From assembly GCA_003219225.1 (NCBI GenBank), contig QHPZ01000202.1, positions 1 through 8,586 of the forward strand: a stretch of DNA of 8,586 nt, given 5' to 3'. Under the pieces are notes generated by a model. The model ran no database searches. It worked only from the letters and a program-made list of their open reading frames with translations, and was not told the origin of the DNA. Numbering within the stretch: position 1 is the first letter of the stretch; every line of letters begins with the position of its first letter. Positions 1-6,437 of the stretch are shown here, one piece after another. Origin of the DNA: Verrucomicrobiota bacterium. Lineage in GTDB: Bacteria > Verrucomicrobiota > Verrucomicrobiia > Chthoniobacterales > UBA10450. Both the position numbers and the translations under genes were made by a program.

Positions 1-188
1 ATGTTGACCAGCGCAAGCGCGGTCCCATGCGCATGCGCGAGCGTGAACATGAGCCGGCGCGTTTCGTTTCCAACATCGACATACCAGCCGATCTTGAAGC
101 CGTGCAACGTTTCGAGGCCTGCGCCGATCATTAAAAAGACCAGCAGCGACCACCAGCCAAAGCGCAGGTTGCGATCAGAAGTTTGCAT
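1..188 (-). CDS. Small multi-pass membrane protein, N-terminal part (partial)
   Basis: The first 62 codons of a gene running off the left edge; it begins with ATG at 188-186 and reads MQTSDRNLRFGWWSLLVFL. A hydrophobic segment at about residues 11-29 is followed by a loop containing GWYVDVGNETRR, then a second hydrophobic stretch from about residue 47 that contains the motif AHAHG. The His pair at the membrane edge could bind a metal or heme, but that is speculation. It starts 30 bp after the stop of the octaheme cytochrome on the same strand, so the two are probably co-transcribed and it may be a membrane partner of that cytochrome. No clear Shine-Dalgarno site precedes the ATG. I do not recognise the family. 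Confidence 0.72.
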   Translation of the reverse strand, partial: MQTSDRNLRFGWWSLLVFLMIGAGLETLHGFKIGWYVDVGNETRRLMFTLAHAHGTALALVN

Positions 189-218
189 GATGAATGAGCG
201 GGCCGCCGGAGCAACGAA

Positions 219-2099
219 TCATTCCGCGAGAATAATTGACTTGTTGTCGCGCTCACGCCGCAAGCGTTGGAAAATATCTTCGTGGAAGCGGCCGTCGGGA
301 TCGATGGCCGTCTCCGGTTTGTAAACCGCATTCGGGTCGCGCACTTCGTGCAGCCATTTTTCGTAAGCGCGCGCCGCCATGTCGGCGATTGATCGATCGG
401 AAGCGGTATAGGTAAAGGGAAACTCGGAAAAGTCGGGCAGCGTTTGCAGCGATTTCCAGGCGTCAAATCGCACGGCTGGATAAGGATCGCTCATGCTGTA
501 GGTGAGATAAGGGTAAAGCCAATCGCGGCCGGCAATTTTTTGAGCGCTCTCCCAACCCATGCCTGAGGCGATGAGAGCGCGCTGGCCGGCGTCGCCTTTT
601 ACGATCCATTGCACGGCCGCGGCGATCGTCCGGTCGTCTTGTGAAAGTTCCGGCATGGGTTGGTTATACCAGGCGTGCAGATTTTGCGCGGTCCAGGCAA
701 GTGTTTGGTTGAGGTGACAAAGGTTGCAGGCATTCGGCCGGCCATAAGCGATGCTTTCCTGCACGCTCGGCGAGGAGACCTGGTGGCTGCGCATGGCGCG
801 AAGCAAACCGAATGTGGTGCGCGGCATGTGGCAGTTGTAACAGCGGCTGCCGGATGAGTCTGCAGCGTGATGCGTATGGGCAACGAGTCTTGCGCTCATG
901 TCTTTGTGGCATTGCAGACAGGCGGTGTCGGAATCCATCTTCGGTTTCAATTGGGCGGTGCGCGCCCACGTTCGCGCATCGGTCTGTCCCGGGGAATCGA
1001 GATGCATTTCGTGGCAGCTGATGCAGGAGAATTCGCCGCCGCGAAAACACGGCGAAGCTTGCACTCCGTTAAGTTCCCGGCCGGTCACGCGCACCATTCC
1101 GTCGCCCCAGAACCGGTTCTGGAAAAAATCCGGCTCGGTGCGGCGGATGAACTCCTTCTGTTCAGAGTGGTCCGGCGCGTTTGGTTGAACGACGAAGCGC
1201 TGGACGAGATCGTGTCCGCCGGGACGGAAAGCCGCGCCGTGGCGATTAAAATCGATCTTGTCGGTCATATTGTTGAACGCCCAGACGCTGTGACATTGAC
1301 CGCAGGCGAGCGCCGACTCGGGACCCTTGAGGCGGGTAGGGTTGGTCACGCTTGGATCGAACTTCGTCGTGAGATGAAGCTGGAAACGACGGATCGGATT
1401 ACGGTTGCGCTCGATGTGTTCGCGCCCGTCGCTGTGGCAAGCCTCGCACGCGATCCCGAATTCAGCGACGCGTGAATCCCATTTGTTGCCGGCAACAAAT
1501 CGCGATTGGCCCTGGGTGACGTGGCAATCCATGCACGCGCCGTTCCATGCGCCGACCGAGTAATATTCCTTCACGTCCGGTGGGATCAGGAACGTGGCGG
1601 TGACGGGCGCCCACGTTTTTTCAGCGACGATGTACGCAAAGGGAAATTGTTGCAGAGTGCGCCCCGCACCGGTCGCGAGCCAGAGGATCTGCAAATTGTG
1701 TGAACCGGTCACGAGGACGACTTGTTGCGCGTCGCCGTAAGCGCCGCCCTCAGGCCGGGTGCGGACAAAGAACTGATCACCTCGCCGTTCGGTTTTGTAT
1801 TCACGGCCGTTGAACACGAGCGTGAGCTGATCGATTCCATTTGGAATACTCTGTGGCGTCGCAACCTGCGTCATGGTGCGATGAAACGATGCATGCCAGC
1901 TCGCGTAGTTTGCCGGATGACACGCACGACAGGAATTTGAGGTCACGTAACCCGCGAGCGGTGATTTGATTGGACGATTATCCGGCGGCAAGCTCGCGCG
2001 CCGAACGTCACGCCGCGAGATCAGTGTAAGAACGGTTGCGATTGCAATCGCTGCGATGACAAATAGCCCATGTAACCAGGAGCGAGACAGCTTCGGCAC
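219..2099 (-). CDS. Octaheme c-type cytochrome with C-terminal HEAT-like region
   Basis: A 626-aa protein, probably a periplasmic or membrane-anchored electron carrier or reductase. An N-terminal hydrophobic segment (about residues 10-27) followed by RR suggests an uncleaved anchor or signal. Eight CXXCH heme-binding motifs are visible at residues 57, 189, 218, 266, 359, 394, 420 and 458 (CRACH, CMDCH, CEACH, CGQCH, CISCH, CLQCH, CYNCH, CNLCH). An unpaired Cys lies at 351. The spacing and surroundings (CISCHEMH, CYNCHMP) resemble the cytochrome c554/doubled-CXXCH superfamily seen in Verrucomicrobiota, Planctomycetota and Acidobacteriota. After the last heme, residues about 495-585 look alpha-helical and HEAT-like, where related proteins often carry TPR or HEAT repeats. 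The start is GTG at 2099-2097, chosen because it places the hydrophobic segment near the N-terminus; the ribosome site is weak. It lies 79 bp after sufU. The substrate cannot be told from sequence. Confidence 0.9.
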   Translation of the reverse strand: MPKLSRSWLHGLFVIAAIAIATVLTLISRRDVRRASLPPDNRPIKSPLAGYVTSNSCRACHPANYASWHASFHRTMTQVATPQSIPNGIDQLTLVFNGREYKTERRGDQFFVRTRPEGGAYGDAQQVVLVTGSHNLQILWLATGAGRTLQQFPFAYIVAEKTWAPVTATFLIPPDVKEYYSVGAWNGACMDCHVTQGQSRFVAGNKWDSRVAEFGIACEACHSDGREHIERNRNPIRRFQLHLTTKFDPSVTNPTRLKGPESALACGQCHSVWAFNNMTDKIDFNRHGAAFRPGGHDLVQRFVVQPNAPDHSEQKEFIRRTEPDFFQNRFWGDGMVRVTGRELNGVQASPCFRGGEFSCISCHEMHLDSPGQTDARTWARTAQLKPKMDSDTACLQCHKDMSARLVAHTHHAADSSGSRCYNCHMPRTTFGLLRAMRSHQVSSPSVQESIAYGRPNACNLCHLNQTLAWTAQNLHAWYNQPMPELSQDDRTIAAAVQWIVKGDAGQRALIASGMGWESAQKIAGRDWLYPYLTYSMSDPYPAVRFDAWKSLQTLPDFSEFPFTYTASDRSIADMAARAYEKWLHEVRDPNAVYKPETAIDPDGRFHEDIFQRLRRERDNKSIILAE

Positions 2100-2178
2100 G
2101 AGTTCTCGGACCGATGCTAGGTGAAGCGGGGCGTACGAGCAAACTCTGGGTGAGCTTCGACAGAGCTAACGCCTGAAC

Positions 2179-2661
2179 CTACATCACCTGATCCTCGACC
2201 TCGGTCGAGATGGTAGCTTCGCCGGAGGTCTGTTGCAGGGCTTGTTCGACGGCGCGCCAGGGGAGCATGGCGCATTTCACGCGCTGTGGGAATTTGCGTA
2301 CCCCTTCCATTAACTGGAGATCGCCGAGCTTGCGCGCTTCGGGCGGCATGTCGTCGTCGCCGGTCACCAGATCGTGGAACGTGCGCAAGATCGACATCGT
2401 CTCATCGCGGCTTTTGCCTTTCAACTTCATCGTCATCATTGAGGCCGATGCCTGACTAATCGCGCAGCCGTGGCCGGTGAACTTGATGTCGTCTAATGAG
2501 CCGTCGTCACCAAAACGCACGGCGAGATGAATCTCATCGCCACAGGCGGGATTATCGCCGTGAACGACCACCGTCGCGTTCGGCAGCTCGCCGAAATTTC
2601 GCGGACGCCGCGAGTGGTCGAGGATCACCTCCTGGTAAAGCTCTTCGAGTTCGACGTTCAT
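2179..2661 (-). CDS. sufU: SufU-type Fe-S cluster assembly sulfur acceptor / scaffold
   Basis: A 160-aa protein of the NifU N-terminal/IscU-like fold and the SufU subgroup. It accepts persulfide sulfur from SufS for the SUF Fe-S assembly complex in the cytoplasm. The three metal-ligand cysteines are present: C40 in NPACGD (with D42), C66 in GHGCAIS and C130 in VKCAMLPW. About 63 residues separate the second and third Cys, including the LMEGVRKFPQR stretch; this extra insert and the lack of the IscU LPPVK motif mark SufU rather than IscU. It starts with ATG at 2661-2659, overlapping the sufS stop as ATGA, which implies translational coupling. In Gram-positive bacteria SufU is a zinc-dependent sulfur transferase, and the same role is likely here. 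It is complete, ending in TGA. Confidence 0.95.
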   Translation of the reverse strand: MNVELEELYQEVILDHSRRPRNFGELPNATVVVHGDNPACGDEIHLAVRFGDDGSLDDIKFTGHGCAISQASASMMTMKLKGKSRDETMSILRTFHDLVTGDDDMPPEARKLGDLQLMEGVRKFPQRVKCAMLPWRAVEQALQQTSGEATISTEVEDQVM

Positions 2662-3896
2662 GAAAAGAAGCGCACCGCGTCGCCGAGGATGTCGATCATG
2701 CGATCGATTTCCTCTTTGGTGTTGTAGAAATAAAAGCTCGCCCGGGTCGTGCCGGGCACGCCGAACCGGCGCATGAGCGGTTGATTGCAGTGATGGCCGC
2801 CGCGCAGAGCGACACCCTGTTGATCGGCAAACGTGGTCAGATCATGCGGGTGCGCGGCGTTCATGACGAAGCCGACGATAGCGCCGCGCTCGCCGCGCGG
2901 GCCGAACAGACGCATCCCCGGCAGTTCCCTCATGCGCTCGACTGCGTAGGAAGTGAGCTCAGCGTCGTGCTCGAAAATGGCCGCGCGCCCGATGTTCTCG
3001 AGGTAATCGATCGCCGCGGCGAGACCGATGGCGCCGGCAATCTTTGGCGTGCCGGCTTCAAAGCGATGCGGCGGTTTTTTGAACGCGCTTTTTTCCAGCA
3101 TCACGCTGACGATCATTTCGCCGCCGCCGTGCCACGGCGGGATCGAGTCGAGCACTTCGGCGTGGGCGTAGAGCGCGCCGATTCCAGTGGGGGCGCACAT
3201 TTTGTGACCGGAGAAGGCGTAGAAGTCGCAGCCAAGCTCCTGCATGTCGACCGGCATGTGGCCGGCGCTTTGCGCACCATCGACGAGCGTCAACGCGCCA
3301 ACGGCATGCGCTTTTTCGCAAAGCTCGCGCACCGGATTGATCGTGCCGAGTGAGTTCGAGACGTGCGTGAAGCCGAACAGTTTGACCTCGGGCGTGAGCA
3401 GCGCCGGCAGCCGCTCGAGCTCGAGCGTGCCGTCATCCTTCACCGGCACGAAGCGTAGACGCGCACCGATGCGCTCGGCGAGGAGCTGCCACGGCACAAG
3501 GTTGCTGTGGTGCTCCATTTCCGTGAGCAGGATGACATCGTCGGCGCGAACGAATTTTCCGCCCCACGCTTGCGCGACCAGATTGATGCTCTCGGTCGTG
3601 CCGCGGGTAAACACGATCTCCTCTGCATTGGCGGCCCCGAGATAATCCGCGACCCGTTGCCGCGCTCGTTCGTAGGCTTCGGTCGCGCGCGAGCTCAGCT
3701 CGTGCAGGCCGCGATGCACATTGGCGTTGGTGTGCTCGTAATACTGCCGCAGAATTTCGAGCATCGGGCGAGGCTTTTGCGTCGTCGCGGCGTTGTCGAA
3801 ATAAATCAGGGGCCGGCCATGGACGCGCTCACGCAGGATGGGGAAATCCTCACGCAGCGCTTTCCAATCAACCGTCGCACTTGCGGGTCGGTGCAC
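2658..3896 (-). CDS. sufS: Cysteine desulfurase SufS (group II, PLP-dependent)
   Basis: A 412-aa class V aminotransferase-fold enzyme that takes sulfur from L-cysteine, leaving alanine and an enzyme persulfide. Visible landmarks are YFDNAATTQKP near the N-terminus, the PLP-stacking His (H129 in EMEHHSN), D206 and Q209 in DGAQS, the Schiff-base lysine K232 in SGHKMCAPTG, and the persulfide cysteine C370 in RGGHHC followed by TTRASF. All match the E. coli SufS catalytic residues with an offset of six. The short loop around C370 is typical of SufS rather than IscS/NifS. The start is GTG at 3896-3894; an in-frame TAA two codons upstream leaves no longer option, and AGGTGG lies about 14 nt upstream. 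It overlaps sufU by 4 bp. No sufBCD genes are adjacent in the window; divergent genes lie upstream. Confidence 0.97.
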   Translation of the reverse strand: MHRPASATVDWKALREDFPILRERVHGRPLIYFDNAATTQKPRPMLEILRQYYEHTNANVHRGLHELSSRATEAYERARQRVADYLGAANAEEIVFTRGTTESINLVAQAWGGKFVRADDVILLTEMEHHSNLVPWQLLAERIGARLRFVPVKDDGTLELERLPALLTPEVKLFGFTHVSNSLGTINPVRELCEKAHAVGALTLVDGAQSAGHMPVDMQELGCDFYAFSGHKMCAPTGIGALYAHAEVLDSIPPWHGGGEMIVSVMLEKSAFKKPPHRFEAGTPKIAGAIGLAAAIDYLENIGRAAIFEHDAELTSYAVERMRELPGMRLFGPRGERGAIVGFVMNAAHPHDLTTFADQQGVALRGGHHCNQPLMRRFGVPGTTRASFYFYNTKEEIDRMIDILGDAVRFFS

Positions 3897-3915
3897 GGCT
3901 TAATCTGCTTCCACC

Positions 3916-3930
3916 TGGCGCGTCGCGCCA
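3916..3930. promoter_or_regulatory. Perfect 15-bp palindrome in the sufS leader
   Basis: TGGCGCG, one central base, then CGCGCCA: a perfect dyad with 7-bp arms. It lies about 20 bp upstream of the sufS GTG and directly abuts the AGGTGG that is the likely ribosome binding site. It could be an operator for a dimeric repressor (SUF operons are often controlled by Rrf2-family proteins) or a small hairpin next to the ribosome site. The sequence is very GC-rich, so chance is possible; no regulator is encoded nearby. Confidence 0.35.
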
Positions 3931-3996
3931 CTCGATTCAGAGGGAGAACGACCGCGCTCTGCCGAAAGCGGTATTTCATTTTTCTCCGCCGCGCAG

Positions 3997-4023
3997 TTGA
4001 CACTTGGGCGAAAACGATTGAAT
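3997..4023 (+). promoter_or_regulatory. Probable sigma70-type promoter for the 4063-5699 gene set
   Basis: A perfect TTGACA (3997-4002) is followed after 15 bp by TTGAAT (4018-4023), a 4 of 6 match to TATAAT. The spacing is short, so the -35 is convincing and the -10 only fair. Transcription would begin about 30 bp before the start codon at 4063. It sits in the 166-bp divergent region shared with sufS; I see no equally good promoter for sufS. Confidence 0.5.
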
Positions 4024-4051
4024 CCAACGGCGAGCGCACGAGCGTCTCACC

Positions 4052-4062
4052 GGGGAGGAAAT
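4052..4062 (+). promoter_or_regulatory. Strong ribosome binding site for the 102-aa membrane protein
   Basis: GGGGAGGAA lies 4 nt before the ATG at 4063 (measured from GGAGG). This decides that start over an upstream in-frame TTG at 3997, which is part of the -35 box. Only one other gene in the window has a Shine-Dalgarno site this strong. Confidence 0.75.
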
Positions 4063-4371
4063 ATGAAACCGACATTCGACACCACGCGCCAGAGCAAACG
4101 TGCCGATTCGTTCGCGCGCCGCCGCGCGCCGGCTGCGCCCGTGCTCGAGTGGTCGTACCAGCGCAGTGTATTCGGCCGCTGGAGCGGCGGACATGCCGGC
4201 CGCTCGAAGGCATCGTTCCTGACGATCAGCCGCGAATATTTCCGGGCTGAAGCGCGCTGGAGCTATGTCGCGGAGGTTTTCTTTTTCGCGCTGATGCTGG
4301 CAACGGCCGGCTCGGCGGTGATCTACGGCGCGCGTGTGATCATTCGTCTGCTCGGGCTGCCGCAGGCCTGA
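4063..4371 (+). CDS. Small single-span membrane protein, unknown function
   Basis: A 102-aa protein of a family I do not recognise. Residues 1-75 are polar and rich in Arg/Ser (for example QSKRADSFARRRAP), predicted to be cytoplasmic. Residues about 68-95 form one hydrophobic segment (VAEVFFFALMLATAGSAVIY) followed by ARVIIRLLGL. The basic N-terminus would keep that end inside. It is the first gene of a compact plus-strand unit, 17 bp before a DUF4097-like lipoprotein and then yajQ. The start is fixed by a strong ribosome binding site, and a TTGACA box lies upstream. It may act with the following envelope protein, but only position supports that. Confidence 0.8.
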   Translation: MKPTFDTTRQSKRADSFARRRAPAAPVLEWSYQRSVFGRWSGGHAGRSKASFLTISREYFRAEARWSYVAEVFFFALMLATAGSAVIYGARVIIRLLGLPQA

Positions 4372-4388
4372 CTGATCACGCGCAAGCA

Positions 4389-5210
4389 GTGCAGCGAGAC
4401 AACGCCGCCGTCGCGCGCCCGCTTTTGCCATCGGCGATCTTGTGCGTGTGTGTCGCGCTGGCACTGAGCTTTTCCTTTCCTGGCTGCGGCGGAAAGGTTA
4501 GTGGCCCAATCGAGGAGACGCTCAGCGAAACCTATCCTTTGAATTCTGACGCCGCGGTTACGATTGCAAACCAAGATGGGTCAGTCCGCATTTACGGCGG
4601 CGGCGACGAATTGAAGGTGCATGCGGTCAAAAAAGCCTACTCCGCCGCGCGGCTCAGGCAGATCAAGGTCCATATCACCACCGGTCCGGAGTCAGCCTCG
4701 ATCACGACCGATTATCCGCCGAAGCAGAAGTGGAGTTTTTCCGATCGCTCCGGCTCCGTCGATTACATCATCGTCGTCCCAGAAACGGCGCGGGTCGTGC
4801 GCGCGGAATTGGCGAGTGGCGAGCTCGCTGTCGAAGGCTTGCGCGGCGAGCGCGTCGAAGCCCGACTCGGCAACGGCCTCATGTTTGCCCGCAATTGCTT
4901 CACTGATCTTCAGCTCAAACTCGACACCGGAAATCTCAGCCTCTCCTTCGATTGGTGGGAACGCGAAAAGTTTTCCGTCAATGGAACCGTGGAGCACGGC
5001 CACATCGGGAGCTTTTTCCCCGGCGACGCGGCGTTTCACCTCCATGCCGAATCGCCCACTGGCAAAATCGCCAACGATTTTGTCGAAAAGGAAAATCGCC
5101 GCGCTGAGCCGACGAACAGCATCGACATGATAGTCGGAGATGGCGGCGATGTGCGCGTGAAAATTCGCGCCGAGCATGGCAACATTCGGATTGCAGAAAC
5201 CAATCCCTGA
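4389..5210 (+). CDS. DUF4097-like beta-helical protein, probable lipoprotein
   Basis: A 273-aa protein with an N-terminal signal: Arg3 and Arg10, a hydrophobic core at about residues 16-30, then FPGC with Cys33 as the likely lipidated residue. The lipobox is imperfect because Phe replaces the usual Leu. The mature part has repeated short beta-strand units of the DUF4097/putative adhesin type, such as DGSVRIYGGGDELKV, ASGELAVEGLRGERV, LDTGNLSLSF and HGNIRIAE. That family forms a beta-solenoid with no defined biochemical role. The start is GTG at 4389, with no clear ribosome site; a TTG near codon 13 is possible but would remove the charged N-region. It follows the small membrane protein by 17 bp and its TGA lies 3 bp before the yajQ ATG, so the three genes form one transcript. 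Confidence 0.8.
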   Translation: MQRDNAAVARPLLPSAILCVCVALALSFSFPGCGGKVSGPIEETLSETYPLNSDAAVTIANQDGSVRIYGGGDELKVHAVKKAYSAARLRQIKVHITTGPESASITTDYPPKQKWSFSDRSGSVDYIIVVPETARVVRAELASGELAVEGLRGERVEARLGNGLMFARNCFTDLQLKLDTGNLSLSFDWWEREKFSVNGTVEHGHIGSFFPGDAAFHLHAESPTGKIANDFVEKENRRAEPTNSIDMIVGDGGDVRVKIRAEHGNIRIAETNP

Positions 5211-5213
5211 GCC

Positions 5214-5699
5214 ATGCCTTCATTCGACATCGTCTCGGAAGTGGACAAACAGGAGGTGGACAACGCGCTCAATCAGGCGCGCAAAGAGATCGCCACCCGG
5301 TTCGACCTCAAGGATGCGAAAACGGAAATCATCCACGAAAAAGAACGGATCATGTTGACGGCCGATGACGCCGCGCATTTGAAAAGCCTGCGCGAGATCG
5401 CGATCGGCAAATTGTCCAAACGTGGCGTTGATCTTCGCAATATCGAACAGGTCGAGCCGGAGATTTCGTCCGTCGGGCATGCCCGCCAGGAACTGAAAAT
5501 CACTCAAGGCCTCGAAGGCACTAAGGCGAAAGAGATCATTCAGGCGATCAAATCCCAGGGATTCAAAGTGCAAAGCCAACTGCAAGATCGACAAATCCGC
5601 GTGACCGGAAAAAAGAAAGACGACTTGCAGGCGGTGATTCAGTTCGTGCGCGGCCGCGACTTCGGTGTGGCGACCGGGTTCAAGAATTTCCGGGATTGA
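5214..5699 (+). CDS. yajQ: YajQ family nucleotide-binding protein
   Basis: A 161-aa protein, the usual length for the YajQ (UPF0234) family of cytoplasmic proteins with two RNP-like domains. Some members, such as the one in Xanthomonas, bind cyclic di-GMP and act with transcription factors; others have been reported to bind nucleotides or RNA. The hallmark N-terminus MPSFDIVSEVD and C-terminus FKNFRD are both present, with the conserved KRGVDL in the middle and QIRVTGKKKDDLQAVI near the end. There is no Shine-Dalgarno site, but the ATG is 3 bp after the preceding stop, so translational coupling is likely. It is the last gene before a strong terminator. Whether this member binds c-di-GMP cannot be judged from sequence. 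Confidence 0.96.
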   Translation: MPSFDIVSEVDKQEVDNALNQARKEIATRFDLKDAKTEIIHEKERIMLTADDAAHLKSLREIAIGKLSKRGVDLRNIEQVEPEISSVGHARQELKITQGLEGTKAKEIIQAIKSQGFKVQSQLQDRQIRVTGKKKDDLQAVIQFVRGRDFGVATGFKNFRD

Positions 5700-5711
5700 A
5701 ATGGATTGGAG

Positions 5712-5740
5712 GGACGAGTTCTGTCTCGTCCGACTTTTTT
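5712..5740 (+). terminator. Intrinsic terminator after yajQ
   Basis: GGACGAG (5712-5718), a 6-nt loop, CTCGTCC (5725-5731), then GAC and TTTTTT. The stem is perfect over 7 bp and the T-run follows on the plus strand, 13 nt after the yajQ stop. It ends the plus-strand unit facing convergent moaD. The minus strand has no T-run after the stem, so it should work mainly in one direction. Confidence 0.82.
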
Positions 5741-5751
5741 GGGACTTTTTC

Positions 5752-5997
5752 TCATCCGCCTTGCACCGGCGGCATGATCGAGATCTCGTCGCCCGGTTTG
5801 ATCACGTAATCGCGCTCGACGAATTCGACGCCCGCGCCGATAAGAATCGTTTGACCATGCGCGCGGAGTGGCGGCATTTCGCGATAAAGCTGTTCGAGCA
5901 AATCGGCGACCGTTGCTCCCTGGTCAAGATCGACATCGAGCGTCTGGCATCCCGCCAAATCGCGCAATTGTGAATAGAACTGGACGCGAATCTGCAC
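5752..5997 (-). CDS. moaD: Molybdopterin synthase small subunit MoaD (ubiquitin-like sulfur carrier)
   Basis: An 81-aa beta-grasp protein ending in MPPVQGG. The C-terminal Gly-Gly is adenylated and thiocarboxylated, and the sulfur is then passed to precursor Z by the MoaD-MoaE complex in molybdenum cofactor synthesis. Family features visible are YSQLRDLAG near the start, ATVADLLEQLY in the middle, VEFVERDYVIKPGDEISIMPPV and the final GG. The start is GTG at 5997-5995; there is only a weak GAGAAAG upstream. No moaE or other cofactor gene is in the window, so it is isolated here. ThiS or another small sulfur carrier is the alternative, but the length and the GDEISIMPPV context favour MoaD. Confidence 0.92.
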   Translation of the reverse strand: MQIRVQFYSQLRDLAGCQTLDVDLDQGATVADLLEQLYREMPPLRAHGQTILIGAGVEFVERDYVIKPGDEISIMPPVQGG

Positions 5998-6021
5998 CGG
6001 CTTTCTCGCGCATACGAAATC

Positions 6022-6052
6022 AGCCTCTCCCCTCGATGCAAGGGGAGAGGCT
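6022..6052. repeat. Perfect 12-bp inverted repeat between moaD and the lipoprotein gene
   Basis: AGCCTCTCCCCT (6022-6033), a 7-nt loop CGATGCA, then AGGGGAGAGGCT (6041-6052). The arms match perfectly. It lies between the end of the interrupted lipoprotein frame (6099) and the moaD start (5997). There is no T-run on either side, so it is not a standard terminator; it could be an interspersed palindromic repeat, an RNA-end stabiliser or a factor-dependent stop. Confidence 0.75.
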
Positions 6053-6098
6053 TGAAGTCAGCAAATCGCCAGCGCAGCGCCGCGCGCGAAGCGCAGCT

Positions 6099-6179
6099 TT
6101 AGAAGTGGCCCGGAATCCAGACCCAGCCGCCGGGCCGGCGTTCCCAATGACCGCGCACATAGATCGCGCTCGCTCGCGG
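6099..6179 (-). pseudogene. In-frame C-terminal remainder of the YXWGXW lipoprotein, beyond a TGA
   Basis: Directly after the TGA at 6182-6180 the same frame continues for 26 codons without interruption and ends in TAA (6101-6099). The residues are PRASAIYVRGHWERRPGG then WVWIPGHF. They carry the repeated Trp/Gly pattern (RGHW, WVWIPGHF) expected at the C-terminus of this lipoprotein family. A TGG would restore a 109-aa protein. So either a single-base nonsense change has split the gene, or the stop is read through, or there is a sequencing error. Confidence 0.72.
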
Positions 6180-6428
6180 TCAGACATAATCGGTTCCCGT
6201 CCAGCGCCAGTAACCCGGCGTCCAAGCGTAGCCGGGACCGGGCGCGACGGTTTGCACTTCCACACGCGGCGCGGGCGGCGCTTGGGTCACCAGCACTTCC
6301 CCTGTCACTGGCCCTGTCGTCGTGACTTCTCGCGTCACGGTCGTCGTCGTCGCCACTGGCGCTGGCTCTTCATATGCGCAGCCAGCCAACGCCAATGCTG
6401 AAATCAACAAACAACTCCTAAATCTCAT
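6180..6428 (-). CDS. Small YXWGXW-type lipoprotein, probably truncated by an in-frame TGA
   Basis: Reads as 82 aa before TGA at 6182-6180. It starts with ATG at 6428-6426, chosen because AAGGAGG lies 9 nt upstream and the N-terminus is a clean lipoprotein signal: MRFRSC, a hydrophobic core, then LAGC with Cys17 as the lipid anchor. A Thr/Pro/Val-rich linker (residues 20-62) leads to YAWTPGYWRW at 67-76, the Trp-rich repeat of YXWGXW/BcpO-like envelope lipoproteins. The next codons, TDYV-stop, fall where the family has another Trp in a YVW motif, and the frame continues past the stop to 6099. It has no known enzymatic role and is divergent from rsmI. Either a recently broken gene or a readthrough gene. 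Confidence 0.72.
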   Translation of the reverse strand: MRFRSCLLISALALAGCAYEEPAPVATTTTVTREVTTTGPVTGEVLVTQAPPAPRVEVQTVAPGPGYAWTPGYWRWTGTDYV

Positions 6429-6437
6429 AAAACATTT

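Noticed and set aside
867..1475. Plus-strand open frame of about 200 codons opposite the cytochrome gene
   Set aside because: It is antisense to a protein with eight well-placed CXXCH motifs and has no recognisable domain; long shadow frames are expected at this GC content.
3997..4062. Upstream TTG extension of the 102-aa membrane protein
   Set aside because: The TTG belongs to the perfect TTGACA box, and a strong ribosome site points to ATG at 4063.
2781..4250. Long plus-strand open frames (2781-3353 and 3507-4250) opposite sufS
   Set aside because: They mirror a gene with all SufS catalytic residues; low-complexity Arg/Ala-rich translations and no ribosome site.
6180..6182. TGA read as tryptophan by an altered genetic code, or as selenocysteine
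   Set aside because: Several intact genes in the window use TGA as their true stop (sufS, sufU, yajQ, moaD), and I see no selenocysteine insertion element or selenoprotein context.
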